In this document: positions 49,013 to 57,702 of the stretch, piece after piece
How positions within the stretch are numbered: the stretch's first letter is position 1
Layout of the letters: the number at the start of each line of letters is the position of its first letter
Assembly (NCBI GenBank): GCA_049519595.1
Contig: JBEKQP010000002.1
Location: 6,241 to 70,240, forward strand
Length of the DNA: 64,000 nucleotides
From: CAWBRT01 sp049519595
Lineage (GTDB): Bacteria > Acidobacteriota > Terriglobia > Terriglobales > Acidobacteriaceae
Reading direction: 5' to 3'
Translations under genes and position numbers: made by a program
Notes under the pieces: model-generated
Seen by the model: only the letters and a program-made list of their open reading frames with translations
Told to the model about the DNA's origin: nothing
The model's database searches: none

Positions 49013-50188
49013 CTATGCCTCGGCCGGAGACGACACCCACTTGACCGTGGGCAGTGGTTCGCGCTTAGGCACTATGTCGAGATAAATGATCGCCCAACGG
49101 AAGGCGCACACACCTGCGGTCAGCACGGCTATGGTCAAGGCGAACTCGGGCCACTTCGGCACGTAATTCGCTCCGGTCATCGCATCGATTGCTGTAATGG
49201 AAACGTTGAGGCGGTTGGCCATAAAGCCCATGACCACGATCGCGCACGTCCAGTACAGGGACTGCGGATTGTTGCGCACTTTCGACTGGCTCAACAGCGC
49301 CAGTGGCAGCACCACCAGCAGCAGCATCTCGATCCAGAAGTAAACCGTTTCCACCCGCCGCGCGAACAGATACGGCAAAGCTCCGTTACGCAACAGGTCG
49401 AGCGCGCGGAATACCCCGTACACGCCCAGCAGCAGCGCCATCACCCGGCTGAACTCCTCCAGGATGGCGAACTCGATTTGCGCGTTCAACGATCGCACGC
49501 AGAGATAGAGCGCAATGATCAGCATCGCAATTCCCGCGGGAATTGCCGACAGATAGAACATCGTCGTCAGGTAAGGGCTGTACCACAGTGGATAGACCCT
49601 GCCCTTGGCGATCAAAAACAACGCACCCAGATATGACTGGTGCATCGAGGAGAGCAACGTGCCGGCCATGACCAGAGCGATCGTAATCCGGTGATGCCAG
49701 TGCAGGTACAGCTCACGAAGCCGCGGGTACGGCAGCTTCTCCATCAGCGACGGTGAAAACTCCAGTGCCAGCACGCTGGTATAGCACATCACGCACATCG
49801 AAACGTCGAACAGCACCGAGTGCGGATTCCAGTAGATGATCGGATGCCAGATGCGCCAGGGCAAGCCGAGTTCATAGAGCATGCCGGTGCATACCGTCGA
49901 ATAACCAAGAAACGAGAGCAGTACCGAGGTCTTCAGCACCGGTCGATAGCGCTCCAACCCGAGCAGATATACGGCCGCGGCTATCGCGAACCCGGCCGCC
50001 GAGAGTCCGACTCCGCACAGCGTGCCGAACCCCACCCACAGCCCCCATGGCTGCGCGTCGGTCAGATTGGTGCTCGCCTGCCATCCTTTGACGTAGCGCA
50101 GATAGGTGGCGTAAATGCCTACCAGGAAGATGACGGCCACAACGGTGCGCCAGAACGTTAGCTTGGGAACATTACTATTGCCTGACAT
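49013..50188 (-). CDS. HybB/NrfD-family quinone-reactive membrane protein
   Basis: A 391-residue integral membrane protein with about ten hydrophobic spans, of the HybB branch of the NrfD/PsrC family, which passes electrons between a periplasmic ferredoxin and the quinone pool. Seen: GLWVGFGTLCGVGLSAAGFA, a histidine-rich loop LYLHWHHRITIAL and SSMHQSYLGALFLI, all HybB-like. No hydrogenase subunit gene is nearby, so the electron source is another enzyme. It starts three bases after the ferredoxin gene, so the two form one complex. Confidence 0.87.
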   Translation of the reverse strand: MSGNSNVPKLTFWRTVVAVIFLVGIYATYLRYVKGWQASTNLTDAQPWGLWVGFGTLCGVGLSAAGFAIAAAVYLLGLERYRPVLKTSVLLSFLGYSTVCTGMLYELGLPWRIWHPIIYWNPHSVLFDVSMCVMCYTSVLALEFSPSLMEKLPYPRLRELYLHWHHRITIALVMAGTLLSSMHQSYLGALFLIAKGRVYPLWYSPYLTTMFYLSAIPAGIAMLIIALYLCVRSLNAQIEFAILEEFSRVMALLLGVYGVFRALDLLRNGALPYLFARRVETVYFWIEMLLLVVLPLALLSQSKVRNNPQSLYWTCAIVVMGFMANRLNVSITAIDAMTGANYVPKWPEFALTIAVLTAGVCAFRWAIIYLDIVPKREPLPTVKWVSSPAEA

Positions 50189-50190
50189 GA

Positions 50191-50958
50191 CTACTTTGTC
50201 CCTTTCCCCGAGTCGTGCTGTTCTTCCTCGGCTTCTGCCAGCGCCACCAGTTTGCGGCGTTGCGTAATCCAATACAGTGCGGAGAGCATCGACCCGCCCA
50301 CCAGCACCACCAGCGGACTCTCGCTCAATGCCGCGGCTGAAAGCGTGGGCAAAGGCTGGTTGCCAATGGGTGGTTTCACAAAGCCGAGCTTTTCGAACGG
50401 CACGTCGGTCAAGTAAAACACTGACGTTCCGCCAAACTCTTCCGCTCCGTAGATCCGTGGCACGTAACTGGAATCGCTGCGAATCCGGCTCCAGGCCTCA
50501 CTCAGCAAGGCATCGCGGTTGCCGAAGACGCTCGCCTCAACCGGACACGCCTCCACGCACGCCGGCTTGCCACCGGCACTGATGCGGGCAAAGCACATGT
50601 CACACTTCTGCACCAACGGCGCCAGCTTCGACCATTGATACTTTGGGACCCCCTGCGGGCACGCAATCATGCAGTACCGGCAGCCCATGCATTTGTTTTT
50701 GTCGTAGGTCACCGGCCCGAGCGCGCTCTTCTTCAACGCACCCACCAGGCACGCCGACGCGCACGCCGGTTCTTCGCAATGCAGGCACATGCGGCGGACA
50801 AACTTGTCGTCCCTCTGGTCAACGAACGTGTAGGCCACATCCGACAGGTGTGCCGGGTGCTCCTTGGGGAACTGATGAATATCCTGGCAGGCCTGTTCGC
50901 AGGCTTGGCATCCGACGCAGCGCTTGATATCAACGAGTATCGCCTTTGTGTTTCCCAT
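50191..50958 (-). CDS. HybA-like 4Fe-4S ferredoxin with C-terminal membrane anchor
   Basis: A 255-residue electron-transfer protein. Seen: the ferredoxin clusters CVGCQACEQAC, CLHCEEPACASAC, CMGCRYCMIACPQG and CDMCFARI...CVEACPVEA, i.e. the sixteen-cysteine arrangement of four 4Fe-4S centres, and one hydrophobic anchor near the C-terminus (SPLVVLVGGSMLSALYWI). There is no twin-arginine signal peptide at the start, unlike classical HybA. The partner is the NrfD-type protein encoded next. The gene lies between this and a GcvH-like gene. Confidence 0.88.
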   Translation of the reverse strand: MGNTKAILVDIKRCVGCQACEQACQDIHQFPKEHPAHLSDVAYTFVDQRDDKFVRRMCLHCEEPACASACLVGALKKSALGPVTYDKNKCMGCRYCMIACPQGVPKYQWSKLAPLVQKCDMCFARISAGGKPACVEACPVEASVFGNRDALLSEAWSRIRSDSSYVPRIYGAEEFGGTSVFYLTDVPFEKLGFVKPPIGNQPLPTLSAAALSESPLVVLVGGSMLSALYWITQRRKLVALAEAEEEQHDSGKGTK

Positions 50959-50986
50959 AAATCCTCCTCCCTGTATGCGGTTTGCG

Positions 50987-51658
50987 CTACGTTAGAAAGA
51001 ACTCGTGAACAATCTTGCGCTGAGAACCGGAATCCAACTGCGATATCATCCCCGAGACCGGCACGCCGCCGTCTTGCGCCAGAGCCGGCGCCATCTGCGT
51101 CGCCATCGAGCTAATGCGGGAGATGCTGTTTTGCATCCAGGGTGCCACCAGCGGACCCTGCACCAGGTTCTTCAGGTTGGTGGCAACTTCGGGAGATTTC
51201 ACTACGCAGATCCATCCGTTTTGGTACGGGTCCTTGACCGCCAAACTCGGATCCTTGATCACCTCAGAATTGACCGAGCTGACAACGCCTTCGATAGGCG
51301 ACAACATGTCGAAGACCAGCTCACCGCGCTTAATCGTCAGTACCTTTTGCCCTTGGCGAACCCAGCGATTCAGCCCAGCGACTTCGATGCCGTCGATCTT
51401 TCCAAGCACTTTGCCGGTGAATGCATCGATGCCGACACGCGCGTTTTGCCGGCCTTCATCAAGCACCCAAGTGTGGCCGGGATGGAAGCAGTAGCCTTTC
51501 GGGATTTCAAACCCCAGCTCCGGAGTCATTTTCGGGGCCGCCGTGCGGGCCCACATTTCAGGACGTGGCTGCACAGCCGGCCGTGGCTCCGGGCGCCGCT
51601 TAAAGTAAGTAATCGTAATCACCAGCAGGAACGTTAAAAGTACGAATAAGATTGACAT
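50987..51658 (-). CDS. Membrane-anchored GcvH-like protein lacking the lipoyl lysine
   Basis: A 223-residue protein with one N-terminal membrane helix (SILFVLLTFLLVITITYF) and a glycine-cleavage H-type domain (residues about 50-160). Seen: HPGHTWVLDEG, ARVGIDAFTGKVLGKI, MLSPIEGVVSSVN and DPYQNGWICVV line up with GcvH. At the position of the lipoylated lysine (ESVKAxSD) the protein has Glu113 (KRGELVFD), so lipoylation is unlikely. A 60-residue tail follows. It is first gene of the ferredoxin/NrfD group. A structural or docking role in that complex is inferred. Confidence 0.78.
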   Translation of the reverse strand: MSILFVLLTFLLVITITYFKRRPEPRPAVQPRPEMWARTAAPKMTPELGFEIPKGYCFHPGHTWVLDEGRQNARVGIDAFTGKVLGKIDGIEVAGLNRWVRQGQKVLTIKRGELVFDMLSPIEGVVSSVNSEVIKDPSLAVKDPYQNGWICVVKSPEVATNLKNLVQGPLVAPWMQNSISRISSMATQMAPALAQDGGVPVSGMISQLDSGSQRKIVHEFFLT

Positions 51659-51946
51659 GATAGCCTCCCGGCCCGCCCTCTTATCACCGTTCAGATCCTG
51701 CGGTTGAGCGGAGCCGTCGCCCTTGTATGTGCAATTGGAGTGCAAACGTTAGTAGATCTTCAAACTGCTGAAAAGATGAGGCTTACTTCGGAAGATGTAA
51801 TTTTCAAAAACCAAAGCACTGCATTTTGCTAATAACCACTGCATTTTGCAGCACTGCAAAATTCGCAGGATGCGCGCCGCGATGCGGTTGCTTACGCTCG
51901 CGACAGGAGTCAAAGAGGTGAAGCCGCGTGACGGACGTCACCGCCG
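51659..51946. promoter_or_regulatory. Control region of the GcvH-HybAB-like genes
   Basis: This 288-bp region holds operator-like repeats at 51817-51861 and only a weak GG-N10-GC match on the minus strand (GC at 51708-51709 and CC at 51720-51721 on the plus strand). A sigma-54 activator gene lies immediately upstream, which makes control of the GcvH-HybAB-like genes by it plausible. Confidence 0.4.
51817..51861. repeat. Operator-like direct and inverted repeats
   Basis: CACTGCATTTTGC occurs at 51817-51829 and again at 51837-51849, a spacing of 20 bp (two helical turns). The second copy is also the left arm of a perfect inverted repeat, TTTTGCAG-CA-CTGCAAAA, at 51844-51861. This fits a binding site for a dimeric regulator such as the neighbouring sigma-54 activator. 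Confidence 0.65.
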
Positions 51947-53326
51947 CTACTCGCCGTCTTCTTTTTTCAATTTGCGCAGCAGCGATGTGGAGTGAATGCC
52001 GAGGATGCGCGCCGTCTGTGCCTTGTTGTTGCCGGTCGCCGCAAGTACCTCGTGAATGTACCGCTGTTCGAGTTCCCTCAGGCTCACGAACTTCCCTTCA
52101 GGGCCAGCCGCGGAATTCGTTAAGGTTGGACTAACTGCGTGTTGGAACTGGTAGTCCCGTATCTCTTCCGGCAGGCTGATGGCGTCGATTTCGCCCTCGG
52201 GTGTGAGAATCATGGTGCGCTCGATGACGTTCTTCAGTTCGCGGATATTCCCCGGCCACGGATATTGCGTCAGCAACTCGGCGGCGGCCGGCGTATAGCC
52301 GGCGAAGTTCCGCTTGAGTTCCGTGTTGTACTTCTTCATCATCTCGAGCGCCAACGGGACGACATCTTCCCGACGGTCGCGCAGAGCGGGAATGTATAGC
52401 GGCATCACGTTCAGGCGGTAGAACAGATCCTCACGGAACTCGCCTCGCAGCACCGCTTCCTTCAGGTTCTTATTGGTCGCGGAGATCATGCGGACATCGA
52501 CATTGATTGGTTTTGTTCCGCCAAGACGCAGGAAGCTGCTCTGTTCCAGCACCCGCAGCAGTTTCGCTTGCACGGTCACCGACATGTTGCCGATCTCGTC
52601 GAGAAACAATGTCCCGCCGTCCGCTTTTTCCAGCAGTCCTTCCTTGCGGCGCCGGGCGTCGGTAAAGGCGCCCTGTTCGTAGCCGAACAGTTCGCTCTCC
52701 AGCAGCGTGTCGGGCAGGGCGGCGCAGTTGATATCGACCAGCGGATTCTGCGCCCGCGGGCTGGCGTAGTGGATCGCCTTGGCCAGCACTTCTTTTCCCG
52801 TTCCGCTTTCGCCTTGGATCAGGACGGTAGTCCGATCGCTCTCGGCGGCCTTGCGGGCCATCTCCAGCATCTCCCGATAGCCGGGATTCCGGGTGACAAC
52901 TTTTCCGAAGTCGTATCGGCCCTGTTCGGTCTGCACCGAATCGCGCACCCGCACGTGCAGCGTGAGCATCTCGCTGGCACGGCGAACTGTGTTCAGCATG
53001 TCGACGATGTGGAACGGTTTAATCAGATAGTCGTAAGCACCCAGCTTCATCGACTCCACGGCACGATCCACCATGTGGTAAGCGCTCATCATCAGCACTA
53101 CGGCCGCGCTGTTTCGCTTCTTGATCTGCCGCAGCACCTCGATCCCGTCGATGCCGGGCAACACGACGTCCACCAATGCCAGTTCCGTCGCCTCTTCCTG
53201 GAAAAGCTTCAGACCTTCTTCGCCCGACATTGCCACGCGGACTTCATAGCCATCCCCTTGCAACGCGCGGCCAATGGTGCGCAGGGTAAGTGCTTCATCG
53301 TCGATAACCAGGATCGAATAAGCCAT
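51947..53326 (-). CDS. NtrC-type sigma-54 response regulator with GAFTDA loop
   Basis: A 459-residue activator: receiver (Asp53 in LALVDVVLPGIDG, lysine in LIKPF), AAA+ domain (Walker A GESGTGKEV, Walker B LFLDEIGNM) and a C-terminal Fis-type HTH (NNKAQTARILGIHSTSLLRK). The sigma-54 contact loop reads GAFTDA where most activators have GAFTGA; Asp at this place is a known natural variant. The kinase gene lies upstream on the same strand. The GcvH-HybAB-like genes start 288 bp downstream and are the probable targets. Confidence 0.9.
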   Translation of the reverse strand: MAYSILVIDDEALTLRTIGRALQGDGYEVRVAMSGEEGLKLFQEEATELALVDVVLPGIDGIEVLRQIKKRNSAAVVLMMSAYHMVDRAVESMKLGAYDYLIKPFHIVDMLNTVRRASEMLTLHVRVRDSVQTEQGRYDFGKVVTRNPGYREMLEMARKAAESDRTTVLIQGESGTGKEVLAKAIHYASPRAQNPLVDINCAALPDTLLESELFGYEQGAFTDARRRKEGLLEKADGGTLFLDEIGNMSVTVQAKLLRVLEQSSFLRLGGTKPINVDVRMISATNKNLKEAVLRGEFREDLFYRLNVMPLYIPALRDRREDVVPLALEMMKKYNTELKRNFAGYTPAAAELLTQYPWPGNIRELKNVIERTMILTPEGEIDAISLPEEIRDYQFQHAVSPTLTNSAAGPEGKFVSLRELEQRYIHEVLAATGNNKAQTARILGIHSTSLLRKLKKEDGE

Positions 53327-53469
53327 GAATCGTCCCTCTCTGTAATTCCATCCCGCGCTGGGGAACGACTTCTCGTTAGACCAGTTTAGCGAAAGGTGTA
53401 GTGGTCGAAGCAGCCGGGCAGTCTTTCATCCCCGGCGGTGAACGAGGAATACACGAATTCCTAAACTGC

Positions 53470-53567
53470 TCTAGACCGGATTCGCAGAAGCTGTGTCCGG
53501 TAAAGTAGCCGGGCTTTCAGCCCGGCGATGATCGTGCCGGATACACTGACTCTGAATCCGCTCTAGA
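53470..53567. repeat. Palindromic repeat element between kinase and activator genes (copy C)
   Basis: The outer arms are inverted: TCTAGACCGGATTCGCAGA at 53470-53488 against TCTGAATCCGCTCTAGA at 53551-53567. An inner hairpin GCCGGGCTTTCAGCCCGGC lies at 53508-53526. The left arm shares ACCGGATTCGC with copies A, B and D. The kinase stop codon (TAG) is inside the right arm. Confidence 0.6.
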
Positions 53568-54639
53568 TAATAACTTCTTCGCTTTCGACAAAAGCGCCCT
53601 GCTGGCGAATCGGAAGCGTGAGCCGAACCGTCGTGCCGCGTCCCGGCAGGCTCTCCAGGCGGATGTCGCCGCCGTGGCTGTGCACGTAAGCCTGGCTGAT
53701 GCTCAGCCCCAAGCCAGTCCCTTTGCCGCGCTTGGTGGTGAAGAACGGCTCGAAGACATGCGGCAGAATGTCGGCCGGTATTCCCGCTCCGTTGTCGGCA
53801 ACGGCGATTTCGACGTTTTCCTCAAACTTGATTTTCGTCGCCGAGATCGTAATCCTGCCTCCCTCCGGCATCGCCTGCGCCGCATTCAGCAGCAGGTTCA
53901 TCAGGATTTGCGAGAGCTGGTTGGCATCGGCGCTGATCATCGGCACATCTTCGGAAATCTCCGTCGCAACATGGATGTTCCGAAACATCGGCTGATGATG
54001 CAGGAAGTTCATGGTTTCGGTCACCATCCGCTCGACGCTGATTCGGCTGATGGTAAGCGGACCCGGCCGCGCGTAGTTCAGCAACCCGCGCACCGCCGAT
54101 GAAATCCGCTTCGCGCCTTCAATGCACTGTTCGATTTCGATCCGGCTATCTTCGTCCCGCGCATCCATCAGTTCCAGTTCAAGATGCGACAGCATGCCCA
54201 GCAACGGGTTATTAATCTCGTGGGCCGCGCCGAGCGCAAGCTGCGCCAAGGAAGCATACTTTTCGTATTCGGCAAGTTGAGCCTCGAACTGCATCTTCTG
54301 CTTGGCCAACTCGCGCTCTTCCTCCAGTTTTCTAAGCAACTCCTGCTGCGCCAGGTCGCGTTCGCGCTCGCGAACCGCCGCAAGCTCGCGGGCGCGCTGC
54401 AATTCGGCATTCACCCGCGACAGATCGCGATTGCGCATCGAGACGCCAGTTGCCACCAATGCCAGCATGACGGCAATCCCGAACAAAATCGCGGTCTCAA
54501 ACTGGACAAAGTCCGGCACCCAATTGGGTCTGGCCCAGCGCACCGACTCCGGAACCCCAGCCATCAACAGGCGTGGCAAGGCCACCACGGCGAACAACAA
54601 TCCCCCGCAGACGATTCGGCTTTGCTTTTTGCAGGGCAC
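53563..54639 (-). CDS. Membrane histidine kinase of the redox module
   Basis: A 358-residue sensor kinase. Seen: two N-terminal hydrophobic segments (VCGGLLFAVVALPRLLMAG and AILFGIAVMLALVATGVSM), a long charged coiled coil (residues 75-125), the H-box GAAHEINNPLLGML and a complete ATP-binding domain (NLLLNAAQAM, VADNGAGIP, GKGTGLGLSI). The short periplasmic loop suggests membrane or redox sensing rather than a large ligand domain. It starts at GTG 54639. Its likely partner is the downstream GAFTDA activator. Confidence 0.88.
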   Translation of the reverse strand: MPCKKQSRIVCGGLLFAVVALPRLLMAGVPESVRWARPNWVPDFVQFETAILFGIAVMLALVATGVSMRNRDLSRVNAELQRARELAAVRERERDLAQQELLRKLEEERELAKQKMQFEAQLAEYEKYASLAQLALGAAHEINNPLLGMLSHLELELMDARDEDSRIEIEQCIEGAKRISSAVRGLLNYARPGPLTISRISVERMVTETMNFLHHQPMFRNIHVATEISEDVPMISADANQLSQILMNLLLNAAQAMPEGGRITISATKIKFEENVEIAVADNGAGIPADILPHVFEPFFTTKRGKGTGLGLSISQAYVHSHGGDIRLESLPGRGTTVRLTLPIRQQGAFVESEEVII

Positions 54640-54849
54640 TAGAGCAATTCCATAGTTGATATATTCCTACATATCACCGTCGGGCCGGACACCCGGGTCG
54701 TTGTCGCCTTAATTTACGCGGGTCTAAGCTGACTTCAACACCATTGTGCCGGAGGACACAGTGATAGTAATCGCCTGGGAAGGTCACTCTCAACCCCAAA
54801 ATTCGTGGCGAATGGCTGCATGCCCGAAAACATCCGCCCGCCGGGCGAT

Positions 54850-56466
54850 TCAATGGCCGCCTACTCCGCCGCCTACTCCGCCGCCTCCCCGCAAATGCCG
54901 AGGCTTGCGCATGATCAGAATGAAGGGGACCATAATGAAGAACAGAATGCCCAGAAGCCGGAACGCCTTGACGAACGCGAGCATGGCTGCATGCTCTTGC
55001 ACCATCCCGAACAGCACCCCATAGGCTTGCCTCGTCGCCGTCACATAATCAGACCCTTTGGACATGAACATCTCCCGGGCCGCGCTGATCATGCTTTGCG
55101 TGCTGAGGTTCCAGACGTTGACGTGCGCGCCAAGGACATTCGCATTGCTCTGCTCCGCGCGAGCCACCAGGGTAGTAACCGAGGCGATCCCGATGCTACC
55201 TCCGACGTTGCGCATCAGGTTGAAAATGCTGGTCGCGTTTCCCATTTCTTCCTTCGGGATGGGATCGTTGGTGATGGTCGTCAGTGGAACAAACAACAAG
55301 CCCATCGCCGCTCCCTGGAGAATCTGCGGCCAGAAAATGTCCCAGTAACCCGCATCCAGGCTCAGGTTGCCGAGCAGCAGCAGCCCGGTTCCCGCCGCCA
55401 GGTATCCGACCAGGAGCAGCTTGCGCGGTTCGACCTTGCTCATCAGAATGCCGACGAGAGGCATGAACAGGAATGAACCCAAGCCGCGAGGCAGTACGGC
55501 CATCCCCGCCTGTAGCGCCGGATAGCCCATGAGCGTTTGCAACCAGATGGGTATCAGCACGGTGCTGCCATAGAGCACGAAGCCCAAAACCGTCATCATG
55601 AATATGCCGGTGGCGTAGGTCCGGTTGCGGAATACCTTGAGATTGACCACCGGATCCCGGGTCATCAATTCGCGAATGATGAACCCCGTCAGGCCCAGCA
55701 CCATCAGGACTGCCAGCACGACAATGAACTTTGAGCTGAACCAGTCTTCCTGCTGGCCTTTGTCGAGCATGATCTGGAGCCCCGACATACCAACGATCAG
55801 CAGGCCGAATCCCCAGTAGTCGATCCGGTTCGAGGTCCGCCGGATGTAGGAAGGATCGAAGACAAAGAGCTTCGCCATGACCGTGGCCGCTATGCCAATC
55901 GGCAAGTTAAGGTAGAAGATCCAGCGCCAGGAATAGGTGTCGGTAATCCATCCGCCGAGCACCGGCCCGAGCATCGGCGCCACTACAATCCCTAACCCCC
56001 AGAATGCCATGGCTTTACCGCGATCCTGCGGTGGAAAGGCCTCGAGCATGATGGCTTGCGATAGCGGCTGCAAACCGCCGCCGGTTGCTCCCTGGATGAC
56101 GCGGAATACGATTAGCGTTTGCAGGTTAGGAGCCAGACCGCAGGCCAGCGAAGACACCGTGAACCCGAAGACCGAGGCCAGCAGGATGCGCTTGCGCCCA
56201 AAGTGATTGGAAAGCCAGCCGGCGATCGGCAAAACAATCGCGTTCGAGACCAGATACGAGGTCAGCACCCACGTCGTTTCGTCGACGGTGGCCGATAGAT
56301 TTCCCGCGATATGCGGCAACGCCACGTTCACCACCGTGGTATCGAGCACCTCCATGAAGGTGCCCAACATCACCGCTATCGCGATAATCCAGGGATTGAT
56401 CTCGGGATGCGCCCCGGGCACACCGTAGCCGTTCGGCGCCGATTCCGTGTTCGATCTCGCAGTCAT
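54850..56466 (-). CDS. emrB: EmrB/QacA-type MFS multidrug exporter
   Basis: A 538-residue drug:proton antiporter of the DHA2 group with about fourteen hydrophobic spans. Seen: motif DTTVVNVALPHIAGNLSATV near the first span, the loop signature GWLSNHFGRKRILL, and the motif C-type segment GLGIVVAPMLGPVLGG. The C-terminus is a glycine-rich tail ending in His. It lies 14 bp after the membrane fusion gene, so EmrA, EmrB and TolC-like proteins should form a three-part efflux system. Confidence 0.9.
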   Translation of the reverse strand: MTARSNTESAPNGYGVPGAHPEINPWIIAIAVMLGTFMEVLDTTVVNVALPHIAGNLSATVDETTWVLTSYLVSNAIVLPIAGWLSNHFGRKRILLASVFGFTVSSLACGLAPNLQTLIVFRVIQGATGGGLQPLSQAIMLEAFPPQDRGKAMAFWGLGIVVAPMLGPVLGGWITDTYSWRWIFYLNLPIGIAATVMAKLFVFDPSYIRRTSNRIDYWGFGLLIVGMSGLQIMLDKGQQEDWFSSKFIVVLAVLMVLGLTGFIIRELMTRDPVVNLKVFRNRTYATGIFMMTVLGFVLYGSTVLIPIWLQTLMGYPALQAGMAVLPRGLGSFLFMPLVGILMSKVEPRKLLLVGYLAAGTGLLLLGNLSLDAGYWDIFWPQILQGAAMGLLFVPLTTITNDPIPKEEMGNATSIFNLMRNVGGSIGIASVTTLVARAEQSNANVLGAHVNVWNLSTQSMISAAREMFMSKGSDYVTATRQAYGVLFGMVQEHAAMLAFVKAFRLLGILFFIMVPFILIMRKPRHLRGGGGVGGGVGGH

Positions 56467-56480
56467 GCCACGCCCGCGGG

Positions 56481-57701
56481 CTACTTGGTAATCACTGTCG
56501 GTACCACTGACATCCCCGGCCGCAGCAGATGATGAGGGTCTTGCCCAGCATCAAAAACCATCTTGACCGGGATGCGCTGTACCACCTTCACGTAGTTGCC
56601 GGTGGCATTCTCCGGCGGAAGCAAGCTGAACCGTGCCCCCGTAGCGCCGCCGATACTGTCGACGTGCCCCTTCAGATCGCGATCATAGGCATCGACGTGA
56701 ATCGTAGCTTCCTGCCCGGGCCGCATGTTCTTGAGCTGCGTCTCCTTAAAGTTGGCCGTGACGTAGATATCCTGGACCAGCACCAACGCGGCTAATGGCT
56801 GGCCCGCTTGCACCACCTGCCCAACCTCCGCGCTGCGTTTGCTGACGATACCCGCCCCTGGCGCGCGCACGGTGGCGTATTGCAGATTGAGACGCGCCTG
56901 TTCCAGCGAGGCTTCGGCACGCTGCACCAGCGCTTCTGCCGATCCCGCTCGCGCGCGGATCACTGCAACTTGCTGTGGCGCCGTTTCGGCCGTGCGGACC
57001 ATGGCCTCCGCCTGAGCTACCTGGGCTTGTGCGGCGGCAACCGAGGCACGCGCCGCGTCGACCGTGGCTTTCATCGACTGGTCAGAGGCAACCGCCGAAT
57101 CATATTGCTGGCGCGAGATCTCGTCGCGCTGCACCAGTTCGCTCATACGCTCGAGGTCTTTGGACACTTTGACGTTGTTTGCTTCCGCTTCCCGTTCCCG
57201 GGCCAAGGCAGCCTCAACCTGCTTCTGGGCCGCATTGCGGGCCGCAAGCGCGTTCTGCAGTTGATTGGACGTGCTGGTATGGGTGATGGGGATGTTGGTC
57301 CCGGCCGCGACCGCTGTAGCCTTGGCATCGGCAAGATCGGCCTCGGCGTGCTGGATGGCGACTTCATAGTCCTTCGGGTCGAATTGGACCAGCACCGCAC
57401 CTTCATCGACAAATTGATTGTCACGATAGTTGACCGAAATGACCGTGCCGCTCACGCGGGCGCTGATCGGAGTGATGTGGCCATCGATCTGCGCATCATC
57501 CGTCGACTCACGGACCGCGTAGTACCTCCAAACCACGATCAGAGCCACCAGCAGGACGATGCCGCCGATGAGAACCCCCCATTTCACGGCGGGATGTTCG
57601 CGCAGATAAGAGCGCGATCTGCTAGCTGGTGGCTTTTCCTGCCACTGCTCCTCCGGGCCCGGCTGATTCTCTCCCGTCGTCTCTGTCACGTTCTCTGCCA
57701 C
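56481..57701 (-). CDS. emrA: EmrA/HlyD-type membrane fusion protein
   Basis: A 406-residue periplasmic adaptor. Seen: one N-terminal membrane helix (WGVLIGGIVLLVALIVVWRYY), the STDDAQIDGHITPISARVSG segment typical of EmrA, a long Ala/Gln-rich coiled-coil hairpin and the returning lipoyl-like strand TVRAPGAGIVSKRSAEVGQ. It starts at GTG 57701, one base after the TolC-like gene, preceded by GGAGGGA. An in-frame extension upstream would overlap the tolC-like gene and is unlikely. Confidence 0.9.
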   Translation of the reverse strand: MAENVTETTGENQPGPEEQWQEKPPASRSRSYLREHPAVKWGVLIGGIVLLVALIVVWRYYAVRESTDDAQIDGHITPISARVSGTVISVNYRDNQFVDEGAVLVQFDPKDYEVAIQHAEADLADAKATAVAAGTNIPITHTSTSNQLQNALAARNAAQKQVEAALAREREAEANNVKVSKDLERMSELVQRDEISRQQYDSAVASDQSMKATVDAARASVAAAQAQVAQAEAMVRTAETAPQQVAVIRARAGSAEALVQRAEASLEQARLNLQYATVRAPGAGIVSKRSAEVGQVVQAGQPLAALVLVQDIYVTANFKETQLKNMRPGQEATIHVDAYDRDLKGHVDSIGGATGARFSLLPPENATGNYVKVVQRIPVKMVFDAGQDPHHLLRPGMSVVPTVITK

Positions 57702-57702
57702 C

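Noticed and set aside
51708..51721. A GG-N10-GC match as sigma-54 promoter of the GcvH-like gene
   Set aside because: The spacing fits but neither box has the TGGCA or TTGC core, so it was not called as a promoter and is only mentioned in the control region.
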